In this document: piece by piece, positions 23,770 to 35,699 of the stretch
Position numbering within the stretch: position 1 is the stretch's first letter
Layout of the letters: every line of letters starts with the position of its first letter
Assembly: GCA_008973525.1 (NCBI GenBank)
Contig: WACJ01000040.1
Coordinates: 1,612,001 to 1,676,000 of the forward strand
Reading direction: 5' to 3'
DNA: 64,000 nt
Source: Stenopsyche tienmushanensis
Taxonomy: Eukaryota; Arthropoda; Insecta; Trichoptera; Stenopsychidae
Notes under the pieces: generated by a model
What the model was told of the DNA's origin: nothing
The model's input: the letters and a program-made list of their open reading frames with translations, nothing else
The model's database searches: none
Position numbers and translations under genes: made by a program

Positions 23770-24035
23770 GTGGATTAGAGGTGCACGAAAATAGCCTCGT
23801 CGGTTTGCTCATCAAACGCAGTTGGGGTAGGCGAGCTAATATAAGTTGGGTACGCAGATCACTCTGTGCTGCGCACCCATAAAAGGGTGTGTGGAACAGC
23901 TGATTACAGTAGTCGGTGGAGACTGTGTCAAAGGCTCATCACTATCTTCAACAAGGGAGAACAGTTTTAGGCTGATCGAACGGCAATTCGTCTCCGTGGC
24001 TAGATAACTACAAATGATCGAACCGATACGAGTAA
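23770..24035 (-). repeat. Repeat R1, 3' part, inverted copy
   Basis: Reverse complement matches 41145-41345: GTATCGGTTCG, TCATTTGTAGT, CTAGCCACGGAGACGA, TTGAAGATAGTGA, ACACAGTCTCCACC and GGTGCGCAGCACAG in the same order. The 5' half of the repeat is absent. Confidence 0.75.
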
Positions 24036-24039
24036 GAGA

Positions 24040-26440
24040 TATATGTCGTTATTCTAAATGCAATGTGTTCGCAGGAAGACAGAACCGTTAATTAGACACA
24101 TTGCGTCCGAAGGGAGATAGGAAAATGTCACTGTTAATCTGGCAAATTGAATCTGCACAGATCAAACAAAAAATATTTTCTATTTTATGACGATTGATTA
24201 ATAATATGAACAATATTTCTCGATTCTTTGAGATACAAATGAAATTCTCCTCAATAAAATCACTATGAGCTTCAACACAAATAAGCATGATAATGGGATA
24301 GTTTAAGTAATCGCGCAAAAATATTTCTAAGATATTTTTTAAAAATTGCTTCGAATGATTAAGTTATTTTTACTTTTAAAGCCTCAAATATCAAGAGGAA
24401 AATCATCTGCAAATATTATGCAAATTTCAATAAAAATCTTAATATTATTACTTACGATTTGAACAAGTGTGTTTATGTATATTTGAATATAGACTCACCT
24501 GCAACAAAAACAAACATAATTATTAGAATTAATAAGAATAAAATGTATACGTTTTAAACATGGATGTATATTATTTATCATGGATGTTTGAAGAAAATGT
24601 TATAGGAGGTTTATTTGATAGGACGGAAAATTTTCCATGGGAATAACCCAAAAGAATTTATCTCGCAGGCGATAAAATAAACTGAAGGATCTTTATAAGG
24701 ATGGATGCAGGTATACTGGACAAGAAAGGTCATGCAGCTTTGGTTGAAAAAAAAATATATATTTGGAGTCCCGGAGCTGCAAAAAAGTTCCACAGCAGTT
24801 CAAACGATCGGAATGTTCAGTATTGCAATCAGGATGCAATATGTGCACGCCATGCATACAATGCATCGTGCGTTCATGCTATATATAAAATTCTTTAAAT
24901 AGCCTCGGTAATATTTTAACTTGAGTCATTACGACGCTCCATTAATATATATGGAAATAAAACAAATAATGAAGAAAACTGACGTTTATTCTATGCCATA
25001 ATTGTTGATTGATGATGGCTCCTTAAAGAAAGTAACACAAAGGCTTTTACGATCGCCTTTTTACGAGCCAACGTGGAATAAGATCTGCCATCAAATAATA
25101 AAGAAATATAATAACAAATATTGCCGATAAATTTTTGATACAACCCATAAAATAAATACAAAGTTATTGTGCGGGATGGGGCTTTGAAAAATGATGATGA
25201 ACTCAACGGGCGTCATTAAATCGACTGTGATGGAATATTGAAATAATGATCGTTGTTGTATGCTCGTGTATGACGATTTCACACATCATTTGATGACATA
25301 TGATATGGAGGATGAATATGAAGTAGGAATTTTCTTTGTATTTCTGACGCAAAACGAGGGGAGTGGGTTGGAGTCGAGGAGCTTTCCTTATCTTTGACCC
25401 CCCCTTCTTATTCCATTTGGACGATTTTACTATCGTAAAAGGAAAGCATGACGATTGTCATCAATTCGGAAATCCGATTCAGCACGTAGAGACTATAAAA
25501 TTAGACATTTTGGTTATACGACTATTTATCGTAGCAATATCGATAATACGATTACGGCCCTTTACATAAAGGGCCACAAAGATTTATACGATAACGTATG
25601 CGATTTTAGTACGAAACGAATAGTAAATAACAAAACAAAGAGAATCATATTAAATACATAATGTGATTTGAAATCGATTTTGTAAGTTATTAGTCGCCAT
25701 TGAAGCATAAATGCCTCAGGGCGACCAATTATGCGATAAAAATGCATTGAATGCACTTGGTTAAAATCCATCACGATAAATAAATTATTTAGCTTTAATA
25801 CGTATTTAATAAAAATCTGTATCATATCAAATGCGCAAGCATTTCGAGCAAATACGGCGCTACCCAACATAAACATTTGTTCGACTCCGCCAAACAAAAT
25901 AGCTTGTGCGATAATAGCAAACCACCACAATGCATTCCGTCGAATCGAATATGGCGAATGTAGTTGTTTACGTTACATTTGTATAATATGAAAGCAATAA
26001 ATGTAATATGGCCCCGAATAAGGACCGCACTTGAGAAAACAATGCGCCCGGAACACGGTTTGTTACAGTTGTGCCCGCCGAATTCATGCAACCCGAAACA
26101 ATTATAATGCATCGACAATTGCCATTATATTTTCAGAATTCGGTTTAGAACCATTGGTCATGTTACAGATGCATGCATGGCGACGAGGATTCGCGAATAA
26201 GCGCTCGAAATTTCTCGTGATGATTGACCGCAATAACAAACTGACTAATCGAATGGGATCTGGCATAAACTATGACTCCATATATCGATTGGACCTCACG
26301 CCATATGTTATGATCTTAGCACAAAAATATACTTTAGCGATGATCATATAATTGAGGACAAATTATCATGCTTAGATCAATGTATTGATAAAAATAATAT
26401 GCGAGAGTCACGCGCGGTATAAGTGAAACATCCTGCTCCC
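24040..26440. other. Intronic sequence without recognised features
   Basis: Unique; several overlapping short open frames on both strands carry no domain. A TTTTTTATTT-poor patch at 25350-25470 and a CpG-bearing patch at 26030-26300 are the only compositional changes. Confidence 0.4.
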
Positions 26441-26445
26441 AGGAA

Positions 26446-26476
26446 AAGTTTGTGTAATATATAATAAAATAGATGT
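26446..26476 (+). repeat. Repeat family N core fragment
   Basis: Contains GTTTGTGTAATATATAATAA, the core of family N; flanking modules are missing. Confidence 0.5.
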
Positions 26477-27315
26477 ATCACTTCAAAAATTATTATGCAA
26501 AAGTATTGTAGTAATAAGGGTGTATATTATTTATGAATATCGTAAGTAATACATGGTGCTCATTAATCCCGGGATTAATAAACATAATCCTGAAAAATTC
26601 GGGATTGATATTTTTATCTAACAGAAATCGTACACCTCACCAGCACGATGAAGGCTATTAAATCGAGACATTCCCGCCGAAATCTAGACGCTTTGAAACA
26701 ATGGCGTAACTATTAATTGGCGAGCTAAGGCGACACCTAGGGGCAGTAACTATCTAATCTATATATACATATATAGAGTATATATATATGTTTTTCAAAT
26801 TGTTAAATTAACTTTTCCCTACCGGTGATGTATTTACTACACCTCGACTCTAATAATGGGAATATCGATATGAAATACAATAGATATGGGCTTCAGAATT
26901 TTTGTATTCCTCCGTAATATAATTACGAATCACATCAAAGTATTATAGTATATAAGTATTCATCTGCAGCGACGGAAATAAATAATTTGTCTGGAAATCG
27001 GAAATTTTGCGAGTTTTAGTCCGTGTCTCAGCAGAAAGGATCACATCCGGCGAGTGTGGAGTCTGAACATGCATTTTCAGCAGCAAGTTGCATGGCTTCC
27101 AAAATCAGATCCAGAAAAAAAATATTTGAATTTTTTAGTGTTTAATTTATCTATTTTTGAATTGTGTTTTCATCTTTTCTTAAATAAATAAAATACTTTG
27201 GTCTTCAAGTCATTTTTTGTATTAAACAAATGGGCCTATTAGTAATTTTTGATCAAATTTATCAATTCAATTTCTTAAACTATTAGAAATCCCGGGATCC
27301 CGGGATGGTCTAATG

Positions 27316-28066
27316 CAGGGGTGGCCAACCCAAATGATCTTGCGGGCCACTTTGGCAATGCATCATAACTCCGTGGGCCGCATGTAAAATTTTTTTTTGA
27401 GTAAAATTGAAACACAATGAGTTGTTATAATTGGGTTTACTATTATTCTTAAATGTAAACATAGATAATATCGACGTCAGAGCCTTAACGAGAGTATGAA
27501 GCGCCCGTAGCAAGCCGTAATCTACTTGCGCCCCCCACCTCTCTCCAATTTAAAAAAGTTAGCCACTGAGGGATCATCCGTTATCGTATCGATCATAGAA
27601 AATGTCGCAAAAAGTCCTGAAAGAGGACGGAGTGGCCATAAGGTCTGTGTGTCCAAGCGGTTCACTTTTCGGACCACTGACATGACGTATGAGCACTTTG
27701 CGATCGGATGCCATACTCGCGATTACAAAAGTGATTACGAACTCTCATTACAAAACGAAGTTGTGCGAAGAAAACTGATCAGATGCGTTGTTTAAATTTT
27801 ACAAAAGGGTCAAAAATATTTTTGTCTTTATTTTATTGCGAACCAATGCCGGCTGGGTCGTTCCAATATTTGAGCGATAACGAAGAAAATAGGGATTAGA
27901 TAACTTAGTATATATTATAAAAACGGTCAGTCGACCAGTATTGGTTCATTGGTTCTGTGTTTTGCGCCCCAAGTCCAGTTGCGCCCGTGGCGGGCCTGCT
28001 CAACGTACTTGTAAAGAAATATATAACACTAAAAATTAAATATTAGCCGCGGGTTAGCCGCCCCTG
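27316..28066. mobile_element. Second hAT-type element nested in hAT copy E
   Basis: Ends are CAGGGGTGGCCAACCC and, on the other strand, CAGGGGCGGCTAACCC (14 of 16 identical). They are flanked by a perfect 8-bp duplication GTCTAATG (27308-27315 and 28067-28074). CAGGGGTGGCCAA with GGGCCGC nearby is a familiar hAT terminus. No transposase is visible. A further fragment of yet another family (27478-27998) lies inside it. Confidence 0.92.
27478..27998. mobile_element. Fragment of a third transposon family inside the nested hAT
   Basis: CAGAGCCTTAACGAGAGTATG at 27478 is shared with 38496 (CAGAGCCGTATTGAGAGTATG). The block around 27625-27665 (CATAAGGTCTGTGTGTCCA) and TTGCGCCCGTGGCGGGC near 27979 are shared with 43625-43704. 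The 43736 copy ends in TTACGGCCCTG, the inverse of the left end, which supports a CAGRGCCGTAAC terminal repeat. Here the right end is trimmed. The flanking octamers ATCGACGT and CTCAACGT agree at 6 of 8 positions, so an 8-bp duplication is only possible. Confidence 0.5.
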
Positions 28067-28204
28067 GTCTAATGCAATCCTGAAATCCCGGGATCGAAAT
28101 TTTGGCTCGGGATTGGATCCCCTAGGCAAGAATGCTCAACCGATTAGGAAGCACATATTTATCTAATAATATTTCAAATTTAAAAAAGGAAAAAAACTTT
28201 TTCG

Positions 28205-28385
28205 AAAATGTGAAAATGCCCTTCGACACGTTCACCCAGGTGGTCCGCTGGGTGAGTCTTCAATATTGAACAACCGAGGATGTGAATGTATGATACAGAC
28301 GGGATGAATGCAATCCCTTCCTATGAATAGATATTGAATAGGCTCTAGTTCTGCAGTGGACTGTTTGCGGCTGCACTATGATAAT
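28205..28385 (+). mobile_element. 3' tail of a 5'-truncated non-LTR retrotransposon
   Basis: TTCTGCAGTGGACTGTTTGC then GGCTGCACTATGATAAT is matched at 49680-49720 by TTCTGCATTGGACTGTTTGT then GGCTGCACTATGATGATGATG. Truncated 5' ends and an ATGATG-type tail suggest RTE/CR1-like 3' ends. No reverse transcriptase sequence is present in the window, so class is inferred. Confidence 0.5.
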
Positions 28386-28389
28386 TGGA

Positions 28390-29745
28390 TAATTAAGCAA
28401 ATTTATATAATTCGTTGAATATATTGAATGCTATTGTTGGAAATATGTGAGATAAATAATAAATACTGTTGATTCGCATATGGACGTATGAGGAGAAGTT
28501 TTAAAACATTTTTGTTTTAATTAAAAAGCTCAAGCCAAATGGATGATGAAAAAAAAAATGCATCCAGGGCTACTCAGAACGGAACAAAATCTGCCTCGGG
28601 GATTTATCTGCATTTCATACCAGAGCCGAATGTTATTCATATAAAACAAAGCTAAGCTGCTCGCGTATATACCTTTATGTTGGCTACTGCAACAACCATT
28701 AGCAGTCGACTTTTAATATATATTTTAGAACAAAAAAAAACGGCAAAATCGTTTTCCGTGTCACGGATTAAGCAGAGTGCTCCTCTAGCAACTTTATACC
28801 GACGTCCCTCCAAAGAAATGCAGCTGAAATATCTATTTAATTTGAATGACAACAGATAGGTGATTGAATTAAATCGACAATGAAGCAAAAAAGTTGTATA
28901 ATATATGCACACCCACATCCAACACGCGCCCCGGGCGTTTAATCCATTTTTTGTAGCTGGACAAAGGCTGGGTGTAAATGGAGTACGGTGGGTGATTTGG
29001 ACCCACTTAACCGTGACCCCAGTGGCAAATGTATGGAATTGATTCCGTCACGGTGTCTCGGCCGGAAATAAAGGAATAGGAGAGCAGGATATAGGAAGGG
29101 CAGGCCTGGTCAATGCGTGTGAATGTGTGAGCCTTTCCCAAATCCGCAGCAAGCATGTAGGAATAAAGTTTTATGGCATGGGAACAGACCAGCTGTTACG
29201 AACATGCATCAGTCCTTCCCAAACTTTCGCCAACACCCAATACCAGCTCTCGCATGATGTGCATTAATGATAAGTTTAATGTTACAGGGACTGCGGCATT
29301 CGGAAAATGTGGATGTCTTTGTACGAGTGTTAGGCTGTAAATTATGCCGTTAAGCGAGGGTGCGAAGGAGCATAAGCCAACCCTCATGTGGAGATATTTA
29401 TACTTTCAACCCCGGAGCGACAATGTAATAATTATGTTAAATGTATGATAATTACTTCTGAATGCAACTCAATCAAAATATCAAGATCTTACATCAAAAC
29501 AAGGGTATTGTATTGTCTTGGACTAATTTTTACTAAAACAAGATTCAATATAATAATGGTATGAGAGAACTTTGCACTTACGGACTCTGTTCAATAAAAT
29601 TGTGTAGCTTAGGGGAAATAACAACCCTGCGTAAAGCCTCCTTTATTTAAAACAAGTTAAATCATATTAACCATTATTTGCCATAAAAACGACATAACAC
29701 TTTAGCAACGGGACCAAAAATTATTAATAAGTCCATTTTTTTAAT
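28390..29745. promoter_or_regulatory. Unique sequence with a GC-rich core at 28900-29420
   Basis: No family repeats. The core 28900-29420 is much richer in GC than the neighbourhood and includes CAGCTG near 29190. A plus-strand TTACAG|GG near 29282-29289 resembles an acceptor, but no coding frame with a donor follows convincingly. Candidate regulatory island only. Confidence 0.25.
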
Positions 29746-29749
29746 ATAA

Positions 29750-30396
29750 GGTGAAAGCGTTTTATCTATTTAGGAAAAGATAAAAATATAATTAAACACT
29801 AAAAAAATCAAATATTATTTTGAAAATATGTCCGAAGTAACATTAAAGCATCGTGCGTTTCGTCATTTAGTCTGGGTCCGATTTTGGAAGCCAGGCAACT
29901 TGCTGCTGAAATTGTACGGACTAAAACTCGCAAAATTCCCGATTTCCCGACAAATTATTTATTTCCGTCGCTGCAAATGAATGCTTATATACTGTAATAC
30001 TTTGATGTGATTCGTAATTATATTACGGAGAAATACAAAAATTCTGAACCCCGTATCTATTGTATTTCATATCGATATTCCCATTTTTAGAGTCGATGGG
30101 TAGTAAATACATCACCGGTAGGGAAAGGTTAATACAACAATTTGAAAAACATATATGTACTGTATATATGTATACATACATAGATTATAGACAGTTACTG
30201 ACCCCAGGCGTCGCCTAAGCTCGCCAATTAGTAATTACGCCACTATTTCCAAGCGTCAAGATTTCGGCGGGAATATCTCGATTTAGTAGCCTTCATCGTG
30301 CTGGTGAGTTGTACGATTTCTTTTAGATAAAAATTTCAATACCGATTTTTTCGGGATTACATTTACTAGTTCCGGGATTCATGATTGGATACCTTA
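29750..30396 (+). mobile_element. hAT-family copy F, left end lost
   Basis: Same orientation as copy C from the ATTTAGGAAAAGATAAAAAT block to a decayed right end (GATTGGATACCTTA near 30395). The left terminal repeat is replaced by unrelated sequence; the dimerisation-domain region is deleted around 29918. Confidence 0.82.
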
Positions 30397-30399
30397 CTC

Positions 30400-31950
30400 A
30401 TGGGTGTTAAGATGTTTAGTTGATTGAGTTTAGAGTTTAGTTGAAATATTAGCAACGATGATTAATTGGTCGATATTGTTGATACGATTACGACTCAAAG
30501 TTATTCTGTCATCCCAACGTCACGCAGCGATTGAAATACATGGACATGGTGGCATTTCTGAATATATGGGGTCGAATTGAAATTCATTATAAACAGTAAA
30601 GTATATTGTCTCGAATTTGTGTAATATATATAAGCCATGCGTAATAGTAATTGTATTTTTGATACGTGTTCCTCGGGGGATGAAATTCGTTCATGCGGTT
30701 GACAAGCACTGGTATATATGTATAATAAAATATACAGATGGTAAAATATTGGTCTAGACAACATGACGAATTTGTTTATCGCTGGACAGGCAGTTAAAGT
30801 AGAGAGTATCGCTCTATAAATATTCATGAGAAAACTACTAAGAGTACTTATGCTATAGCGCTTTTATCTCAAAACAAAACTTTATTCAAAGTTAAATTAA
30901 AGTTAAAGATTTTCAGAAGAAAATGTCGAGCAAATTGTATCTGTGCATAACCAAAATTTCATCTCAATTATGGTATATGTTTTAAAAAAATGTCATAGAT
31001 TTATACGTTTTTGATGAATTTAGCGAAAAAATGTATTCACTATGTAAGGTAATAAGGAAGTTGTGATAAAAATACTCGAAGCTATGATTTCGCAACGCCC
31101 AGAGGAGCACGACTTGTGTAGTGGTAGTCAAAACGATATCATAAATGTTTCAGTCGTAAAAAATACTACCGGTGCTAGCATTACGGACAAAAATGGCAGA
31201 AGCAAAGAATAAGCAAGGAGGAATAATAAAATTTCAGCGTTATGAAATATTTCATGAAAAACAATACACTAATGCCCCTTTTTACTGCGAGCCATCAATC
31301 AATCCTCGCGATCCGAAGAGCAAAATGACTCATTACTATTCCGTTTATTTTTCCACGATCGGTGGTCTCCTCGCCGAGGAATGAGACGGTGGACACTTTA
31401 TTTTTGTCGTCTCCATCGAGGCATTCAATTGGACGATGAAAAAAAATTCTGCACATTTCTGGCGCAAAAACGCGTCCTAGAAATCCGCAAATCAACGAAG
31501 AACGACTCCGAATGAATCTCATTAAGCAGTAATGATATTTGACACGATTGGAAAGTATTAATGTCAAAATTGGACATAAATGGGAGACGACCGAGATGAA
31601 TTACCACAAAAAATCCTATTTCATATATAATTGAAGTAGAAAATATCGCATTTCGCCAATTCTGATTTGAGTAACATTACGAAGCCAATTTATTGAGGCT
31701 ATTATTTTTTTTTTTGGGAATATAATAAATTGCTTCGCTTCTTTGTCTTATATAAAAATAATCGCATAAATCATGTTGTCTAACAATTTTCAGACAAAAG
31801 AGTAGAGCATCCAGTTATATTTACATGCATATCATATTAAAATACATATCAATGCCGCCATATTCGCGACAAAAGATATTCACAATATGGGCACAATGTC
31901 GTTATAAAATACGTTTGAATACTGTTATACAAATTTCATTTTATTCGGAT
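30400..31950. other. Intronic sequence without recognised features
   Basis: Unique; short ATG frame 31172-31384 lacks any recognisable domain. No repeat copies identified. Confidence 0.4.
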
Positions 31951-31954
31951 ACAT

Positions 31955-32060
31955 TAACACTTTGTGTCCGATGGTACATATGTTGTACCATCACGGTTCG
32001 ATCATTAGCGGCCGCATGATGCCACGTATGCATCATGATCGTTTGTGGCCAGTAATGCAG
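31955..32060 (+). mobile_element. TTAACACTTT-type end with a perfect 9-bp hairpin
   Basis: Shares TTAACACTTT and the GTTCGAYCATTRGCGGCCG block with 11479-11566. At 31970-31978 GATGGTACA pairs perfectly with 31984-31992 across a 5-nt loop. The hairpin sequence differs from the one at 11535-11566, although both lie in the same element end. Probable piggyBac-like fragment. Confidence 0.5.
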
Positions 32061-32064
32061 CATT

Positions 32065-34380
32065 TAATAATTCATCAAATGAACACATTTACATCAATTG
32101 CGTTCCCACAGATGAACAGCGATTAATCGATGGATAATATAGAGCATACATAGGATTTAATTCGCATAAATATAATATATTGTAAGCCGAAATGATTAAT
32201 ATGCGAGGATAAAAAATCCAAAAGAGGGTGGTTTAAAAACCATATAAATCTCGAAAAAAAGTAATCAAATTTTAATAAACACACGTCGGAGGTTTAATGG
32301 GTACAATAAAAAAAATATGCGAGTCACGTTTGCCGAGTTTTACGATGGCAAATACCGATTTTCTTCGAGAAAACGGGAAAAGCCTCCACACTTGAGTAAT
32401 GGATTAATAAGCGGATATGTTATCCGATACGAAATAATGGCTTTAAAGCAGATGTTACCTGCATTGAGGGCGGGCGGGTAGCTTGCAGGATTAGGTGTGT
32501 TGCAGGATATGCGAAGGATAAAATAAATGTCGGGAGGCTTTGTATACAAACGATTATGGCCTAAATAAAATGTCAGGTCGCCTTTAATCCACTGAATCTG
32601 GAATCATTCCAAGAGAAGATTCCGGGCAAGATGTCCGCCTCGGGAATTAAGTAATTATACAAAACATAATTATATGTTTCCTGATGATTGAGAGCATTTG
32701 CAAATATTCATCTCTTTTATGTTTGAACGATGCATTTCGTGTAACGATCTTCATATTGAATGCAGATATTTTAATTCAACAGAAGATGTGCTCTTTGACT
32801 AATCAACTCGAAGATTCGTAGTTCAATCGATTTATTCAGTGCCTCCCAAGTGTTCCCGAAATATCATTTAAATTCGACTTTGGGATGTCATACAAAAACG
32901 CTGAAATAGCAATCCGACGATGACGTCGAGTGTCAATTAATTTTTGTAAATTTATGCTCTCAACTTCAGCATTTTTTAGTCAGCGCTGCGAAAAAAAATC
33001 GATAGAAGTGGATGTACAAAGCTATTTTAAAACTCCTCTCCGTTCGAAAGACTTGATAAAATCGAATGAAATTGGGATTCGATCTTGGAAATAGATCAAG
33101 ACATTTTATGACGGCGTCGTCTATGACGAGGACTTCGCAATATGATGGAATTGGATAAAAAGTAAAAAGACGAACGAACACGATATTGCAACATTGTTCC
33201 TAGATTAATACATTTTGCAACATAAAATACGATTTTTCATTGGTAATGATGTCTTTTAGCTTGATGAATGAATTTAAATTAATGACGAAAGTATTCGATG
33301 TTATTCGGCAGCCGATCAAATTTCTCAATGTCCACTCAGCTTCCCGTTATCCGATCATGACGGATCAAGATGACAGCCAGATTGAGCTATATTCATTTCC
33401 CAATGCTGCGATTATTTACCCAGTGGATATCCGATAACCGGTGTATTTGCCCCCCGGGAAGTAATATCAATTCATCAAATATATTAGGGGGGGGGGGGGA
33501 ATTAGCATTTATTGGTGTTTACCTGACCTCGCTTGCTCAAGGGATGATCATGTTTTGGCCGTCGAAACGTTGTCACGATAAATAGATAAATAATATATAT
33601 GGATCGGTTCGATTTCACGTTCGAATAATTAAATTTAATTAGTATCGTAAATTATCGGAATTATTCCTGATTAGGATCGCTTTGTACAGGGAAGATTGGA
33701 TGTGGTGAAAGCTAATACTGATGCTAAAAACTTGAAGGTTACATTCTTGGCGAGAGACCGCTGATTTGGCTGTGAAATATTAACATATTGAAGTTAATAT
33801 ACACCGTTTAAAAAATATTTTTATTGACATGAAAAATTTACAGTAATTGAATCGCATGAATTCTGCAAAAATGGTCTAAATAAACAGAGTTATTCAATAA
33901 GAACGCTCAAAAAATGTTAGATTATAACCGCAATGTTGTTAAAACAACATTCGATTTGATAAATAATCAGCTGACACCCGTGCGTCACCAATGCGCAAGG
34001 TCTGCTGAAAACATCACTGCTGTGCGTGAGAGTGTACGGCAAAACCCGATGCAGTTAATTTCTCGTCGTCCATAAGAACTTGGCCTTTCTGCGACTTCAC
34101 TTTGGCGAATTTTCTTATTGAAAAACCCTGCAGAACATATATCATGGACTTAAATATGGATATTAAGAAGGAAATAATACAAGTGTACTGAATATTAATC
34201 CGATTCCATTACACAATAGTACACTTTAGGCGTGTCTATAGACAACAATATATCAATATTTATGCTAATTTGACTACAATATGCGAGGAAAGTTTTGTAG
34301 GTCGATACAAGCTTTCGTATGGCTATTATAAAAGTTATAATAATATAACAATTGATATATTTACGCAATAAATAGCTATA
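32065..34380. other. Intronic sequence without recognised features
   Basis: Unique. A run of 13 G lies at 33487-33499. The 33240-33585 region has overlapping short ATG frames without recognisable domains. Confidence 0.4.
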
Positions 34381-34384
34381 AGAA

Positions 34385-35510
34385 TTAAGAGAATTCTCGT
34401 GTTTGCAAAGATTGTGCATAAACCATGGGACATAAGAAAACTCATTCATAAATTTTACCTACATTTAAACCTTTTTTGTGCGGTATCGCACAAAAAAATC
34501 TATGACTTACATAATAAACTTGAAGATGCGTTCCATAGATTTTAAAAACCGCATAACTTTGAAACAGCTGTATAAATTATATCCAAAACCGCATAAAAAA
34601 AGTTAATAAAGAAACATGAAAACTATAAGGCAATTAAAAAATAGCATTTTTGGTAATATTTAATGGACGTCTTGCATCATTGGTAAAATTTTAAGGATAT
34701 CTGACATCTGGCATCTTAAATTCCAGACATCCACTAGAAAAATACTAATTATTTTAATTACAAACTATCATCGCTGTATGACAATTTCGGTTGCGATTTT
34801 CGATACGACTCAAAATCGCTCTCTTGTTCTGTGTAGATTTTCTTTTTCCAACAATATAATTCATAATTAATAAAGATGTCCTATAGTCCCTAACAAATTT
34901 CGGTTAGTGTTGATGATTTATTTCCTAGTTTATCCAAAATATCTCGAAATATGTAATTAAAAAAAATAAAAACCGCTTTAAAAAAAACCGCATAACTTCG
35001 AAAAATCGCACAAAAAAAAGTCGCATAAAAAAGAGGTTTGAGTGTATTTGCTAAAATTTATCATTCTCCATATATATGTCACAAATAAATGTCAAATGAA
35101 GACCGTTTCATATACTTTTTTCCTCAAAGAAGTATAGAATCTTGAGATATGTATTTCGAATTCGGTGAATTTTTTTTAACACGTGACAACCTTTTCGTTC
35201 TAAAATTGAATATTGGTTTATTTTTATGTGAACCGTCGTGTCTTTCGTTTCGGTCATTTAAAATAATAATTTAAGCTTTTATTTGTATTATAAGACCATT
35301 TTTAAGAACATAAGAATTTTTATGTAGTAAGTTAAATATTTTAAGGGTTTAATTTTTTTTTGTGTTTTTGTGCAAATGAGTGTAATCTGTTGATATTTGG
35401 TAAGTAAAAATAAAAAAAAAACATTAAGATTTATTTAAAGCATCGAATTTTATGCATATTTTAGTGAGAATTAAAAAAAGCATTGCAAAAAATTGCCCGC
35501 CGTGATTGTG
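34385..35510. mobile_element. TTAA-type element, larger relative of 61422-61683, with a nested Tigger-like insertion
   Basis: 34395-34459 (GTGCATAAACC ... AAAACTCATTC) and 35047-35510 (TTTGCTAAAATTTATCATTC ... GCCGTGATTGTG) match the two halves of 61422-61683. The right end GTGATTGTG|TTAA (35511-35514) corresponds to AAATTGTG|TTAA at 61683. The left end is decayed. It is split by the Tigger-like element 34462-35044. About 250 bp near 35180-35430 has no counterpart in the short copy. Confidence 0.7.
34462..35044. mobile_element. Tigger-like non-autonomous element, copy 4, nested, with an empty-site match
   Basis: Left CATTTAAACCTTTTTTGTGC and right AAAAGAGGTTTGAGTG inverted ends are flanked by TA (34460-34461 and 35045-35046). 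The sister TTAA element at 61422-61683 reads straight across this point (TTTACTTATTTGCTAG near 61498-61513). This is the unoccupied site, so both element boundaries and the TA duplication are confirmed inside the window. Confidence 0.92.
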
Positions 35511-35627
35511 TTAAAAGAACCCAATATACATATTACTTGAATAAAAACATTATATTCGATGAATAAAATGTTGTTTTCAGTTACAATAAGATTTTTGGAA
35601 TGAAACATCTATAGTTGCGGTAAATTG

Positions 35628-35692
35628 GTTATTTTATTATATATTACACAAACACAGCTTAATCTCTAAGCTAAAAATTTCCGTTAACAATT
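35628..35692 (-). repeat. Repeat family N, 5' module, inverted
   Basis: On the minus strand it reads GTTAACGGAAATTTTTAGCT then, further along, GTGTAATATATAATAAAATA, the same order as 58657-58720. Confidence 0.65.
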
Positions 35693-35699
35693 GGAAAAA

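Larger units (their letters stand above)
26564..28124 (-). mobile_element. hAT-family copy E, inverted, split by a second hAT element
   Basis: Reverse-complement match to the 9836-10821 family over 26564-27315 and 28075-28124. The outer right end is GGGATTGGATCCCCTA at 28124. The left end is shortened. Between the halves lies an unrelated hAT element (27316-28066) flanked by the duplicated octamer GTCTAATG. Removing it and one octamer restores the order seen in copy D at 15575-15634. Confidence 0.9.
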
